Below, in pieces: positions 34,336-45,115 of a DNA stretch of 64,000 bases. Every line of letters starts with the position of its first letter. Position 1 is the first letter of the stretch. The DNA is from Entoloma clypeatum (lineage: Eukaryota; Basidiomycota; Agaricomycetes; Agaricales; Entolomataceae), in NCBI GenBank assembly GCA_963565915.1, contig OY751493.1:2914001-2978000 (forward strand), in the 5' to 3' direction. The notes under the pieces were generated by a model. It worked only from the letters and a program-made list of their open reading frames with translations, had not been told where the DNA came from and ran no database searches. The position numbers were made by a program, and so were the translations under genes.

Positions 34336-34644
34336 TGTTGAAACTTTTCCCATCACGTAGATTAGATTAGATTAGATTACATCACGTGACCTTTACATAT
34401 CTTCATTACATACTTGTTTGGTTGGTACAAACAGTAGTACGGTATATAAGACCAGGAAACTGTCAATATCAAAAGGTTGTCTCTTGACTCTTAACCAGCT
34501 CCATCGCTCTTACCAGCCTCAACCGCTCTCACCAGCCTCACCCTTCCCAACCAAGTAAGTGACCATAGCGGTATCGTAGAGTACTTCCACTGTAGCCATG
34601 TTGCTCAGTACACCTGTGGCTAGCGCCCAGGTGGAACTTCAACA
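34336..34644 (+). repeat. 5' LTR of A (309 bp)
   Basis: TGTTGAAAC...CTTCAACA. Contains four ATTAG tandem units (about 34363-34380), a TCACGTGA box (34382-34389), a TATA-like GTATATAAG (about 34442-34450) and a GTAAGT donor-like site (34555-34560). Confidence 0.93.
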
Positions 34645-35006
34645 GGTTATGGGCCCCGGATAGCAGAGGGATTTGGGAAACGCTGGCAACAGCGAGTACC
34701 TGCCCACTCTACCCTGGTTGGCAAAGAACCGATCGAAAGATCTAGGTTCTGAGTCATACTTCTTCACATATGAACCTGGGAACGTCATTACGACAAGTAC
34801 CTGTCATGAGGCGTCCCTAAGGGGATTGACCTAGTACACTCCATGTGGAAACGTTGATCGCACCTTGTACGTTTCTGACATATAAAGGGCTTTCCCGTGA
34901 CTGCTATTCCTAAAGGGAATATGTCATAAGGAATCATTTAATTGTTTTCTTAAATCATATTCATAACACATCACTGATTGGAAACCCTCTTTTAGATTCA
35001 TCTAAA
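34645..35006 (+). promoter_or_regulatory. Leader of A with PBS and probable intron
   Basis: The PBS matches the type used by Drosophila copia and yeast Ty5, which prime from the anticodon half of initiator tRNA-Met. A consensus donor in the LTR (GTAAGT, 34555) and an acceptor CTCTTTTAG (ending 34995), 11 bases before the gag ATG, could remove a 441-nt intron that includes the PBS. Splicing is inference. Confidence 0.55.
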
Positions 35007-36335
35007 ATGTCTACCTCTCGTTCTGCCCTCGACACAATCACTGCCTTTGACGGCATCGACTACAGGAGCTGGGCCGAAAAAATGAAGTCTTACCTCCTCC
35101 ATCAAGGAGTCTGGCGTCTTGTTTCTGGCGACATCCCCCGCCCTGTCATCGCCGACTTCACCACCACAGTCTCCACCCCTGGGGCCACTGCCGCTGCTCC
35201 CCCTGTGCTGGCTACCACGGTCGACCAGCCCGGCTTCCGCAAGGAAGAAAAAGCCTGGATCAGGGACGATGACGTAGCTCTTGGGGCGATACGCCTGAAG
35301 GTCTCCGAGGCGATCAGACGCCACATCAAGGACGCCACTTCCTCGAAAGATGCCTGGAAGTCATTAAAGGATGCCTACTCCAAGGTATCCCCGGCTGTCA
35401 TCTTCGGCGACTTCAAGGCCGCCGCCACCTACAAGCTCTCTGGACGCGACCCCGTCCCCGAAATCGAACGCCTGGGGTCTCTTTTCGCTCGGCTCGCCGA
35501 TTCGAACTTTGACGTTCCCGATCTGATGCAGGCAATGATCCTGGCAAATGCAATTCCCGATGCCTGGTCGTCACTCTCCACCGCCCTCTTCCAGGTCTAT
35601 GACGCCGACGATTTCACCTACAAGGCCGTCGCCGAAAGCATCATATCAGAGTACCGGCGCAAGTATTCGATTGGGTCCACTCGTACGTCCAACGAGCAGG
35701 CCCGGAAAATCTCCGGGACGAAGCGCAAGGGGCAGGACCCCAAATGGGAAAGGCAACAAAAGCCGAGTACCTCGCAGAACGATGCTGACGAGCAGCCCAA
35801 CTCGGCCGACCCAAGTACCGCTTCTGAGAAGAAGAAGGGAAAGGGACGTTGGCGCAATCAGAAGAAAAGCGCTAACAATGCGGACAACACGTCCGACCAT
35901 GTGGAAGAAACGGTTGAGTTTGTTGCTCCCGCCATCCACTTCCCTCCTCTTCCGCCGCCATCCTTCACCACCGTCACTGGTCGTGGGAAAACGACAAGTA
36001 CCGCACAGCCCGATTCTGCAAAGATGCAGTCGCTCCTGCAAAGAATGAACCCCCCTCCGTCACAGTACACCGGGCTTCCTTCTGGAAAACCATCCGTGTG
36101 GAAAAAGAACGACCATGTCCGCAAACTCGCGCGCGGCATTGGTGCTCGCCCCTCAGGATCGAATCTTCGTATCCTAGACACCATCATTCCTGAAATCGAC
36201 GAAAGGCCGGCTAAACAGCGTCGCGTAGCCCCGTCGATAGAAGAATCGCTAGGGATGATGGACATAGACCATCAAGGCGAGCGAATGGGGCCGGAACAAT
36301 TCGAGGATGGGCTGATCGAACTTGACGACATATAA
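35007..36335 (+). CDS. Gag of copia element A
   Basis: 442 residues, starting MSTSRSALDTITAFDGIDYR. 'YRSWAEKMKSYLLHQGVWRL' and 'AWKSLKDAYSKVSPAVIFGD' fit the UBN2/copia Gag fold. A basic, low-complexity middle (KRKGQDPKWERQQKPST) is present, but I find no CCHC zinc knuckle, unlike most Gags. The pol frame overlaps the end of gag by at least 14 nt and is in the +1 frame. Confidence 0.9.
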   Translation: MSTSRSALDTITAFDGIDYRSWAEKMKSYLLHQGVWRLVSGDIPRPVIADFTTTVSTPGATAAAPPVLATTVDQPGFRKEEKAWIRDDDVALGAIRLKVSEAIRRHIKDATSSKDAWKSLKDAYSKVSPAVIFGDFKAAATYKLSGRDPVPEIERLGSLFARLADSNFDVPDLMQAMILANAIPDAWSSLSTALFQVYDADDFTYKAVAESIISEYRRKYSIGSTRTSNEQARKISGTKRKGQDPKWERQQKPSTSQNDADEQPNSADPSTASEKKKGKGRWRNQKKSANNADNTSDHVEETVEFVAPAIHFPPLPPPSFTTVTGRGKTTSTAQPDSAKMQSLLQRMNPPPSQYTGLPSGKPSVWKKNDHVRKLARGIGARPSGSNLRILDTIIPEIDERPAKQRRVAPSIEESLGMMDIDHQGERMGPEQFEDGLIELDDI

Positions 36336-39300
36336 TATATTAGCCAGTACCACTACAGAGTGTGTAGATCACTTCAGCAGTGATCTACACAAAAAATATA
36401 TTAAACATTTTGCCTCTTGTACACACTGTAAGGAAAAAGAACGCGCTCAGTGGATCTTAGATTCCGGCGCATCATTACACTTTACCCATGAGTTTAAAGA
36501 CTTCACGTACTACAGGCCTCTCAAGGCTAAGCGATTTGTCCAAACAGCTGCAAAGGGAAAGAAACTGGAAATTCTCGGAGTTGGGGCCGTCCCAGTACGG
36601 CATACCCTAAATGGGGAAATAAAAACCCATCTTCTCCGACCCGTATTCTACATTCCGGACATGGACACATGCCTATTGTCCCTAGGCGTCTTCCTTAATC
36701 ACGGTTACAAAGTAGACGGAATGCGCGGAGAAATTAACATCTCCAAAGGACAGAACAAAATACAGTTCTCGCCTCACATTCTTGGACAAACCATTTATTG
36801 GTTAGACACTGAAATACGCTATGACCAAATCCATGCGATCTCTAGCGAAATCACTGTTGAAACCTGGCATAAACGCCTTGGCCACCCAAATGACCAGGCG
36901 CTCAATAAGATTCCCACCAGTACCAGAGGAGTACCCAAAACATTAGTACGTGAGAAATCACAGGAAAACTGCACAGGGTGTCTCAAAGGGAAAATGCCGA
37001 ATCAGTCATACCCCAATTCAATGACCAGGGCTGTCAAACCCTTCGATCTGATTCATTCAGACCTGAAACAGATATCCACGGCATCGTACCACAAGTACAA
37101 ATATTTCCTTACCTTTTTGGACGATTTTTCTTCCCATGTCTGGGTCGTCTTGCTTAGGAAGAAGTCAGGCGCCATCACGGCGCTGAAACAATTCCTTGCG
37201 ATGATCCAGAATCAATTCGCCGCCACCCCTAAAAAATGGCGGGTTGATGGAGGTGGAGAATTTGACGAATACAAGGATGTACTTGCCGATCATGGAATTC
37301 TGATCGACGTCACGCTCCCATATCAGCACCAGCAGAATGGTAGAGCAGAAAGGATCAATCGAACACTATGGGAAAAATCTCAGGCATTGCGCTTCGATGC
37401 ATGCTTACCGCCCATGTGGTGGGAATTCTGTTTGGAACACGCAGCATTTCTCTATAACAGAACCCCCATGCAGCGTCTTGAATGGAAAACCCCTTACTTC
37501 AGGGTGACCAATGAGATCCCCGACATGTCCAGCGTCAGAGTATTCGGATGTCAGGCATATGTATATATCCCAAAGGAGAAACGTAGGAACTCCCTGGAAT
37601 CAAGATCCCGATTGATGATTTATCTCGGATCGAAACCAGGGGTCAAAGGATACCGCTTCATGGATCCTGAGACTAACACGATTTTCATGGGCGGGAAAGC
37701 TATCTTTGATGAAAGCAAGTACCCTAGATGCCACATCGACCCGTTGCCAGAAAACCACCCAGAAATGGAAAACCCAGAGCCGGCTGATGAGTTTGAGGAT
37801 CTCATTCCCGGCAGCAATGATGATGATAGCCACACCGAAACACCTCATAACCCAGTTCCCATTGAACAGGATCAACCTGAATCAGACAACGAATTGCCTG
37901 CCAGTGAGCCTGATGACGAGCCGCGAGTACCCACTCCGGAACCCGAGCAAGTACCAGATCGACCGATCAGGGAACGACGAGTTCGGAAGATGCCAGGAAG
38001 CATCTATGGGGAAGACACTCCAGCGTCTGATCTTGAAAAATTAGATTGAAGAAGGAGATTGGGTGGTCAAATGGCATGGATGAATGACCTCCTGTTGGAG
38101 GCGATATCAGTCCAAGTTGGCATCGTTGAAATGTCCCATAAAGACATATACCCTCTTCCAAATAAAGAAGACTGGTATGCGGCTGAACGTAAAGAGCTAG
38201 ACATGCTCAAACGCCGCGGGGTGATCACGGAGCTAGTACCCCTGCCTGAAGGGAGGAAAGCTCTAAGGAACAAATGGGTTTACAATGAAAAGTCCGATGG
38301 GCGTCTGAAAGCACGCCTCGTCGCAAAAGGCTTCTCACAGGTAGAAGGGATCGACTTTGATCAGATCTTCTCACCAGTCGTGAGATATGAAACCGTCCGA
38401 TTAATACTGGCATTGACAGCCCTTGAAGGGTGGTTCATGACACTTTTGGACGTCTCATCAGCCTTCCTCTATGGAACGCTCCGTGAGGTCATCTACATGC
38501 GACAGCCTGAGGGCTACGTAGTAAAAGGGAAAGAACACCTCGTGTACCGACTATACAAAGCCCTATATGGACTTAAGCAGGCCGCATTAGCCTGGTGGAG
38601 GGAACTTGATTCCTCCATGAAAAAGCTCGGCTTTGTCCGGCTTCACTCCGATGCGGGAGTATTCATTCACAAAAGTACCAACGGGGAAATTGTAATTGCC
38701 GTCATCTATGTCGACGACTCTGCTTTTCTCGGCACAAACCGGGAATATACGCTAGAAAAGAAGAAGGCCTTCATGACAACATGGGAATGTAGGGACCTAG
38801 GTCACCTAGTGCCCGATGGGGAACCAAAGGAATTTCTCTCAATCCAAATAAGGCAACGTGGGAAGAGGATCTTCATTGATCAAGTACCTTACCTTGAGAA
38901 AATTCTGGCACGCATGGGGATGAGCGAATCTAATGCCACCCATACCCCACTCCCTACGGGCTACAAACCCATGGCGTCCGAAGATAAACCCAATGCGGAA
39001 CTCCAATCTAAGTACCAATCCGTCATCGGATCACTCCTATATCTGATGATTGGAACGAGGCCTGACATCTGCTTTGCTGTAATCAAAATGTCCCAATTTT
39101 CCGCAAATTCCACCAAACGCCATTTAGAGGTGGCTAGGGATATTTGCAGATATTTGAAGGCAACGAAAAATTACGCAATCATGTACGATGGGGACTCAGG
39201 GAAAGGGATCTATGCATTCACAGACTCCGACTGGGCGTCAGATGAAAACACGAGGAGGTCTACCACCGGCTTCTTCATATCACTGGCGTCTGGAGCGATA

Positions 39301-39672
39301 ACATGGGTATCATCGGCGCAAAAGACCATCGCCCTCTCTTCTACAGAAGCAGAGTATATGGCGCTATCAGATTGCAGTCGCGCAGCAACATGGCTGAGAA
39401 GCATGCTTGCCGAACTTGGAATGCAGATCGGATCAGTACCGATCTACGGAGATAACAACGGCTCCGTCTTTATCGCATCCAACCCTGTAACTGAGAAGCG
39501 ATCCAAGCACATTGACGTGCGATTCCACTTCGTCAGAGAAAAAGTCTCCGAAGGAATTATTACGGTCGAATTCATCGAAGGAGTGAATAACCCTGCAGAC
39601 CTTTTGACTAAGAATCTGGGGAAAATCCTCTTTTCCAAGTTTATCCCGTACTTCGGACTGATAAAGAACTAG
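36322..39672 (+). CDS. Pol of copia element A (PR-IN-RT-RNase H) with one in-frame TGA
   Basis: One reading frame, open except for TGA at 38047-38049 between integrase and reverse transcriptase. Protease: 'WILDSGASLHFTHEF'. Integrase zinc region: 'WHKRLGHPNDQAL...CTGCLKGK'; catalytic core: 'LIHSDLK', 'WRVDGGGEFDEY', 'QNGRAERINRTL'. RT: 'LKARLVAKGFSQVEGIDFDQ', 'FSPVVRYETVRLILALTA', 'YVDDSAFLG'. RNase H: 'FTDSDWASDENTRRSTTGFF', 'SSTEAEYMALSDCSRAATWL', 'HIDVRFHFVREKV'. Translation probably comes from gag by a +1 shift, since no suitable ATG opens the frame. The stop may be a recent CGA-to-TGA change or a read-through site. Confidence 0.92.
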
Positions 39673-39746
39673 GCGAAACAAAAGTACCTATATATATGTG
39701 GGAAAAAGTAAGATGTATTTAGAAGTATGTACTAAATATGGGGGGG

Positions 39747-40055
39747 TGTTGAAACTTTTCCCATCACGTAGATTAGATTAGATTAGATTACATCACGTGA
39801 CCTTTACATATCTTCATTACATACTTGTTTGGTTGGTACAAACAGTAGTACGGTATATAAGACCAGGAAACTGTCAATATCAAAAGGTTGTCTCTTGACT
39901 CTTAACCAGCTCCATCGCTCTTACCAGCCTCAACCGCTCTCACCAGCCTCACCCTTCCCAACCAAGTAAGTGACCATAGCGGTATCGTAGAGTACTTCCA
40001 CTGTAGCCATGTTGCTCAGTACACCTGTGGCTAGCGCCCAGGTGGAACTTCAACA
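39747..40055 (+). repeat. 3' LTR of A (309 bp)
   Basis: Appears identical to the 5' LTR. Preceded by a polypurine run of six G. Confidence 0.93.
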
Positions 40056-42293
40056 TATCCTTCCCACTGGATGAGGTACTGGATCTTTCCACGGAATTTT
40101 CGAGAGTCTAGGATCATAGACACATGGTACTCTTCTCGTCCTTCAACAATGATCGGATCAGGGGCTGGTTTCTTTTTCTGGATGGCGTACTTCGGAGTTT
40201 CATATGGTGACAACAGGGTCTCGTTGAACACAGGGTGAATCATTTTCCAAGTCTTCGGAAGATCAAGAAGGTACGCGCTAGCTCCTTTCTTCTCTAGGAC
40301 TTTGAATGGTCCATGTCGGAGTGCATCAAGTTTCTTTGAGGGTCGATCGGTCCTGATGTTAGTCCCTTCCAGCCACACCTTGTCTCCGATGCGGTAGTCC
40401 CGAGACGGACTTCGCCGTGTGTCAACTGTCTTCTTCATCTGATCCTGTGCTTGTTTCAGCGCAGCATTGGCTTCTTCTCGTGCCTGTTTGAGTTTTTTCA
40501 AGAAGTCATTGGCAGCCGGATTGGTATCTTCTAACACGAGCTCTCCCTTCCACGGATGTAAACCATAGTTGAGGTAGAATGGGGTGTGCTTCGTTGCCTG
40601 ATGTTCTTTGTCATTGTACTGGAACTCTGCGATTGCGATCCATTCAGCCCAATCATCCTGTAGATGGTTGACAAAGTTTCGTAAGAACGCTTCCGTCTCC
40701 TGATGCGATCACTCGGCCTGTCCGTCAGTCTGTGGGTGGTATGCAGTGGACAGGTTCCTTTTGATCCCTAGCATGCGGCAGAGTATCTCCATGAACTTTG
40801 CGGCGAACTGCGGTCCCCTATCGCTGATGATCTTTTTGGGGATCCCATGAAGCTTCCATATCTGATCCCGATAGATCTTGGCTAATCCTTCAGCTGATAG
40901 TTCCACGGTTGTCGGAATAAGGTGAAGCATCTTCGAATGTCTATCCGTGATGACCAGAATTGCGTTTTTTCCATCAGATTCTGGTATTGGTCCTACAACG
41001 TCGATTCCTATGTCTTCCCATGGGTGACTTGGTGCTGCATGGGGATGTAGCGGAGCATGTCGCTTTTGTCGGTTAATCTTGTTGCGTTGACAAGTGTCGC
41101 AACCCTTCACGTACTTCTTCACATCATGCAGTATGGTAGGCCACCAGTAGGTGCGAGTGAGGAGTTCATGTGTCCAGTACTGTCCTGGATGTCCAGCCAC
41201 TGGTGCATCATGTGACTTGAACATCAATTCTTGTCGTAATTGTGGGTCTGGCGGGACATAGACTCGTTCTCCTGCATAGGTGATCCCATTCTCCTGCTGA
41301 TACCAATGAGGATTCTTTTTTAGACCCTGGGCTACTTCTGTCTCCATGCGGTTTGAACCCTTGATGCGTGCGATCCACGGATTTTCGATGGTTGTGACGT
41401 TTCCAATTTTGATGGAATCAGATGTTTCACCCCCTTCAAAGAATTGTTCCTCCATGAACATCTCCATTTGTACCACATCTTCTGATTCCAACCGTTTCAA
41501 GAATAGTCCCTCCTTGAGCATTTGGTCACTGTCCTGTGGTTCGAGTTCCGCTTCATACCAGGGTAAGCGTGACAGGATGTCCGCTTTTGCATTGGTCTTG
41601 CCGGGCACATGCTGTAATTCGAAGTCATAGTCTTGTAACTTCATTTTCCAGCGTCGCTGTCGTTGATTTAGGTCCTGAGGACGACGGAAATATTCCAGGT
41701 TCTTGTGATCGGTCAAGATCTCGAAACATTCCCTGGCTTCAAGCAGATAGTGTCTCCAATCTTTCAATGCTTCCACGACTGCCAGGAGTTCCTTGTCATA
41801 TATCTCGTAATTCTGTTCGGCCGCGGACATGATCCGCGACAAGAACGCAATGGGGTGCCATTTGTCGTTTTGCTTCTGAGAGAGTACTGCTCCAATTGCA
41901 TAACCCGATGCATCGGTTTCAACCCTGAACTGTCCCTCTGGTTTTGGTAATGCCAAGACTGGTGCTGATGTAATTGCCTGTATGAGACCTTCAAAAGCTT
42001 GCTGCTCCGTTGGTCCCCAAGTAAATGCCGTACCGCCTGTGAGCGCGGTGAGAGGTTTCGCGATGTTTGAGTACCCTTCAATAAATCGTCGATAGAAGTT
42101 AGCAAATCCAAGGAACTTCTGAACTTCCTTTTTTGATGTGGGTGCTCGCCAGTTTCGAATTGTATCCACCTTCTCAGTTTCCATCTCAACACGTCCCTCA
42201 CCAACCACATATCCCAATATAGGACATTTTGTTACTTCCCATAAACACTTCTTCTCCTTTAGGAACAAATCATTGTCTGATAGGATCTGTAGG
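40056..42293 (-). pseudogene. Chromovirus B pol, middle part (RT end, RNase H, integrase, start of chromodomain)
   Basis: On the minus strand it carries 'RRFIEGYSNIAKPLTALTGG', RNase H 'ETDASGYAIGAVLSQ' and 'DHKNLEYF', the integrase HHCC region, 'DVVGPIPESDGKNAILVITD', 'ISDRGPQFAAKFME', and 'KIQYLIQWEGY' where A is inserted. TGA at 40709-40711 replaces a CGA codon kept in element C. The piece is bounded by element C on the other side. Confidence 0.93.
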
Positions 42294-42542
42294 TGTTACG
42301 GACTAACGACTACGGACGTATACGCTTACCTTTTCACTTTTACTCATCGGCCCCCGCTTACACATATTGTATTATACTTTATTTCCTTTAGTATACTTCA
42401 CTCCCGCGCTGACTCGCTTTCCGCAGCTGTCTGACTCGTTCCGCAGTCAGCTTACTCATTAGTGCATAGCCTTCCGCAGTCGCCTTACTCATGCGCACTG
42501 CCTTCCGCAGTTACTGACTCATTCGCTACCGCTCATAGTCAG
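42294..42542 (+). repeat. 5' LTR of C, first part (U3)
   Basis: TGTTACGG... U3 carries four TTCCGCAG units alternating with TGACTC/TTACTCAT sites that resemble Gcn4/AP-1 boxes. Ends with one copy of GTCAG, duplicated by insertion of D. Confidence 0.92.
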
Positions 42543-42980
42543 TGTTGAGAATACATTCTAGACGGATGTCTCGACAGTCAATCACATGTCTATAGACATG
42601 TGTATTCCCATATGGAGTTACATATGGAAGTGTTCTAGACTTAGAACAATCTAGACTTGCTCTAGATCCCTGACTCATTAGATATGTGTCAGACGTGCAT
42701 AACATATGTCATGTTATGTCACATCATGTGCTTGTCACACTATATGACTATAAGTCACATATTACCATATATGTGAGTTTATGGTTCTGCGACAGAACTC
42801 AGTTTGTACTTGTTTGTACATGGTCTGTGCGCATCCTTGTAGGTATAAATACTTGATGTATCTGTATCTACAATAACAGGACTTTTACGAAGTACCTTCA
42901 TCACTCAAGCTCTCTCTTCTTACCTCCAATGTGAGTACCTTACCCAGGCTTCCCTGCGTATGTAGGTGTGCTGTTCAATA
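42543..42980 (+). repeat. 5' LTR of D (438 bp) rich in palindromes
   Basis: Perfect inverted repeats at 42583-42602 (CACATGTCTA/TAGACATGTG), 42608-42627 (CCATATG, loop of 6, CATATGG) and 42632-42647 (GTTCTA/TAGAAC). TATA-like TATAAATA near 42845. A GTGAGT donor-like site at 42931-42936. Confidence 0.9.
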
Positions 42981-44251
42981 GGTTATGGGCCCCGGTTTGC
43001 CCGGTACAGTCTGCGCACTCTGACGGAGTTGCTGTGACTGTCTAGCCTGTTAGATACTAACCTGGCCTAGCCAGTGAGCGCGAGTCTTAAAAGCGCCCTT
43101 TGGGCTGCTACCGCCTCTTTAGCTAGTAGCATAGACTAGTCTAAGTTAGTTATCTGGTTTGATACTCGGAGGTTCCAGACTAGTGAGCGCCCTTTGGGCT
43201 GCACCTAGTTCTGATGTCCAAGACTAGCAAAGTGCCCCTAGGGCTGCATCTAGTTCTTGATCTAGACTAGGGCCTTTTATGGCCTATGTCTATATTTGGA
43301 CATTTTGTATAAAGCCTGTGGCTTGAGCGCCTTGATAGGCGGCCGCCACACCCTTGTGAAAAACCCTCTCTTGTATCTGCGCCTTCTTTTGGCTGCGATC
43401 TAGATTTGGGGTTTTCTCATGCTGTGTCATGTCCTGTCTGGCATTTGGTTTTAACCAAATTGAGTATATCTCGATGTGCTGACATTCGGACATTACGATT
43501 CTTAGGAACTTTCTGTTCCTTGAACCTTTTTCGTTGATCAATCTTGATCTATTGCACCCTGTACCTGATGGAAGCGCCCTTTTTGGGTTGCCTCAGGGAC
43601 TTCCCTTTTTTATGGTTGCACGATCTTAGATTTGATGCTGACTTAAAATCGTTCCTAGATGAAAGGATCTTGCATCTGCTTCCATTATGGTTTCATTCAA
43701 GCAAACCATTGGTCACACCATGACATCCGCGTTATTCAGCGTGATGATGGTTTCCACAGACGACACCTCTGTACTCTGGATTGCATGGTCACACCACGCA
43801 TCTGGAAGGTGAAAGTCACGCAGCTGCGATACGGACGGCATGCACGCCATGTCTGTACTCGCAAATGTGGAAAGAAAAAAGCAGTATGTATCCTCATCTA
43901 CATTCTCTTCACTCGTTGAACTATGACTCTAGGATCCCTGGGCGCCACGCCCGAGTAACATCCGGAGAGCTTGAACGAGGGACTTACCGTCCCCCTTCAA
44001 TCATAGTGACGATGAAGAAAGGAGAATCACACCCGAGGTTACACCTGGGGTAATAAAGATGGAGCAATCGCCTGATCTGTAGGCAACCGTCTTTATGTAA
44101 ATACCACAGCATTGTGACCCTTAGTCACATAAATAAAGGCTATTACAAAAACTCTCTCTGACATGTGTCACAAACAATTCAGACAATACCTCTTATCAGT
44201 TCAAATTGGTCTTGAATATTTGCTGACCACTGTTTCTTTTTAGAAACAAAC
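42981..44251 (+). promoter_or_regulatory. Long leader of D with PBS, six hairpins and a possible intron
   Basis: 1.27 kb between LTR and gag without a convincing ORF; one 86-codon frame (43659-43919) is probably chance. Donor GTGAGT (42931, in the LTR) and acceptor CTTTTTAG (ending 44243), 8 bases before the gag ATG, would remove the PBS and the first six hairpins from gag mRNA. Splicing is inferred. Confidence 0.5.
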
Positions 44252-45115
44252 ATGTCTTCAATCACTTCTTTGATTGCTGTTCCCATTCTCGACGGCACAA
44301 ACTACCCTGAGTGGGCGAACACCATGTGCTCGTTCCTTAGATCTCAGGATTTGTGGCAAATTGTTGATGGTGCTGAGAAGCGACCCTTGATGTCTGCTAA
44401 ACTTACAAGGAAAGCCCATACAACTAAAGTCAAAGCATGGAACATTAGGGATCAAATGGCTTTAGCCAATATTCGACTTCGTGTCGACCCGTCGATCAAA
44501 CTCACCAAAAATATGTCTTCTGAGACTTGGTTTGAGTTAAAGAATAGGTTCGGACGAGCTGTTTATGAAACAGTTCTGTCTGACATTCGTGCTGCATTAT
44601 CCTTCAAACTTTCTATGAAGCGACAACCTGCAACCGAGATTGATTATCTTGATAAAATCTTTGATCATCTCGGCGCACATCATTCTATTTCTCCATCGAC
44701 TCGGGCCCTAATGCTTCTATCTGCCCTCCCGTCTCCTGATTGGGATGACTTTGCCATAGAAACCCTTCTTTACAATGATGATCTCACCTATGATAAGGTT
44801 CGAGAATTGATTGTTGAAACATACAATCATCATCATGTTGATCCTGTTCCCGATTTGTCACTTGAGGATTACCTTTACGGCATAGGTATCTCCTATGATC
44901 CTCAACCGACATCGTGCGATGTTTTTCATCAGCCGTTTCGGAACTTATGGAAAAAGAAGTCTTTCTTATCTGCACCAACAGACCCTGGTGCTCTGCGCTA
45001 CTCTAGCTGCGTCGCCGGTCTGGTGCATGATGCCGTCATAACAGAACAATGCAAGGATCCACCCGTCGACAATTACGACATAGCGTTTCCACGCCTGGAC
45101 CTTATAACAGCATAA
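44252..45115 (+). CDS. Gag of element D
   Basis: 287 residues, MSSITSLIAVPILDGTNYPE. The first 200 residues ('YPEWANTMCSFLRSQDLWQI', 'MALANIRLRVDPSIKLTKNM', 'AHHSISPSTRALMLLSALPS') fit the UBN2/copia Gag fold and align loosely with Gag of A. There is no zinc knuckle. The 3' end contains one copy of the hairpin (44995-45010), and the last 40 codons look unlike Gag, so the stop may be fortuitous. Confidence 0.8.
   Translation: MSSITSLIAVPILDGTNYPEWANTMCSFLRSQDLWQIVDGAEKRPLMSAKLTRKAHTTKVKAWNIRDQMALANIRLRVDPSIKLTKNMSSETWFELKNRFGRAVYETVLSDIRAALSFKLSMKRQPATEIDYLDKIFDHLGAHHSISPSTRALMLLSALPSPDWDDFAIETLLYNDDLTYDKVRELIVETYNHHHVDPVPDLSLEDYLYGIGISYDPQPTSCDVFHQPFRNLWKKKSFLSAPTDPGALRYSSCVAGLVHDAVITEQCKDPPVDNYDIAFPRLDLITA

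Larger units (their letters stand above)
34336..40055 (+). mobile_element. Ty1/copia element A
   Basis: A complete 5.72 kb element with two 309-bp LTRs (34336-34644 and 39747-40055) that look identical by eye. The target duplication is TATCC (34331-34335 and 40056-40060) and restores the chromodomain codons of B when removed. A PBS (GGTTATGGGCCCCGG, 34645-34659) directly follows the 5' LTR, and a G-run polypurine tract (39741-39746) precedes the 3' LTR. Order is gag, PR, IN, RT, RNase H, the copia order. Identical LTRs mean very recent insertion. Confidence 0.96.

Noticed and set aside
34363..34380. Tandem ATTAG units in the A LTR, suggesting telomeric repeat
   Set aside because: The unit is ATTAG, not TTAGGG, only four copies, and it is part of the LTR in every copy.
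36322..36360. Separate start of copia pol at TTG 36322
   Set aside because: The frame overlaps gag in the +1 frame and has no ATG; a frameshift is more likely than TTG initiation.
43659..43919. 86-codon frame in the D leader
   Set aside because: No motif, low coding signal, and no counterpart could be checked since this part of E lies outside the window.
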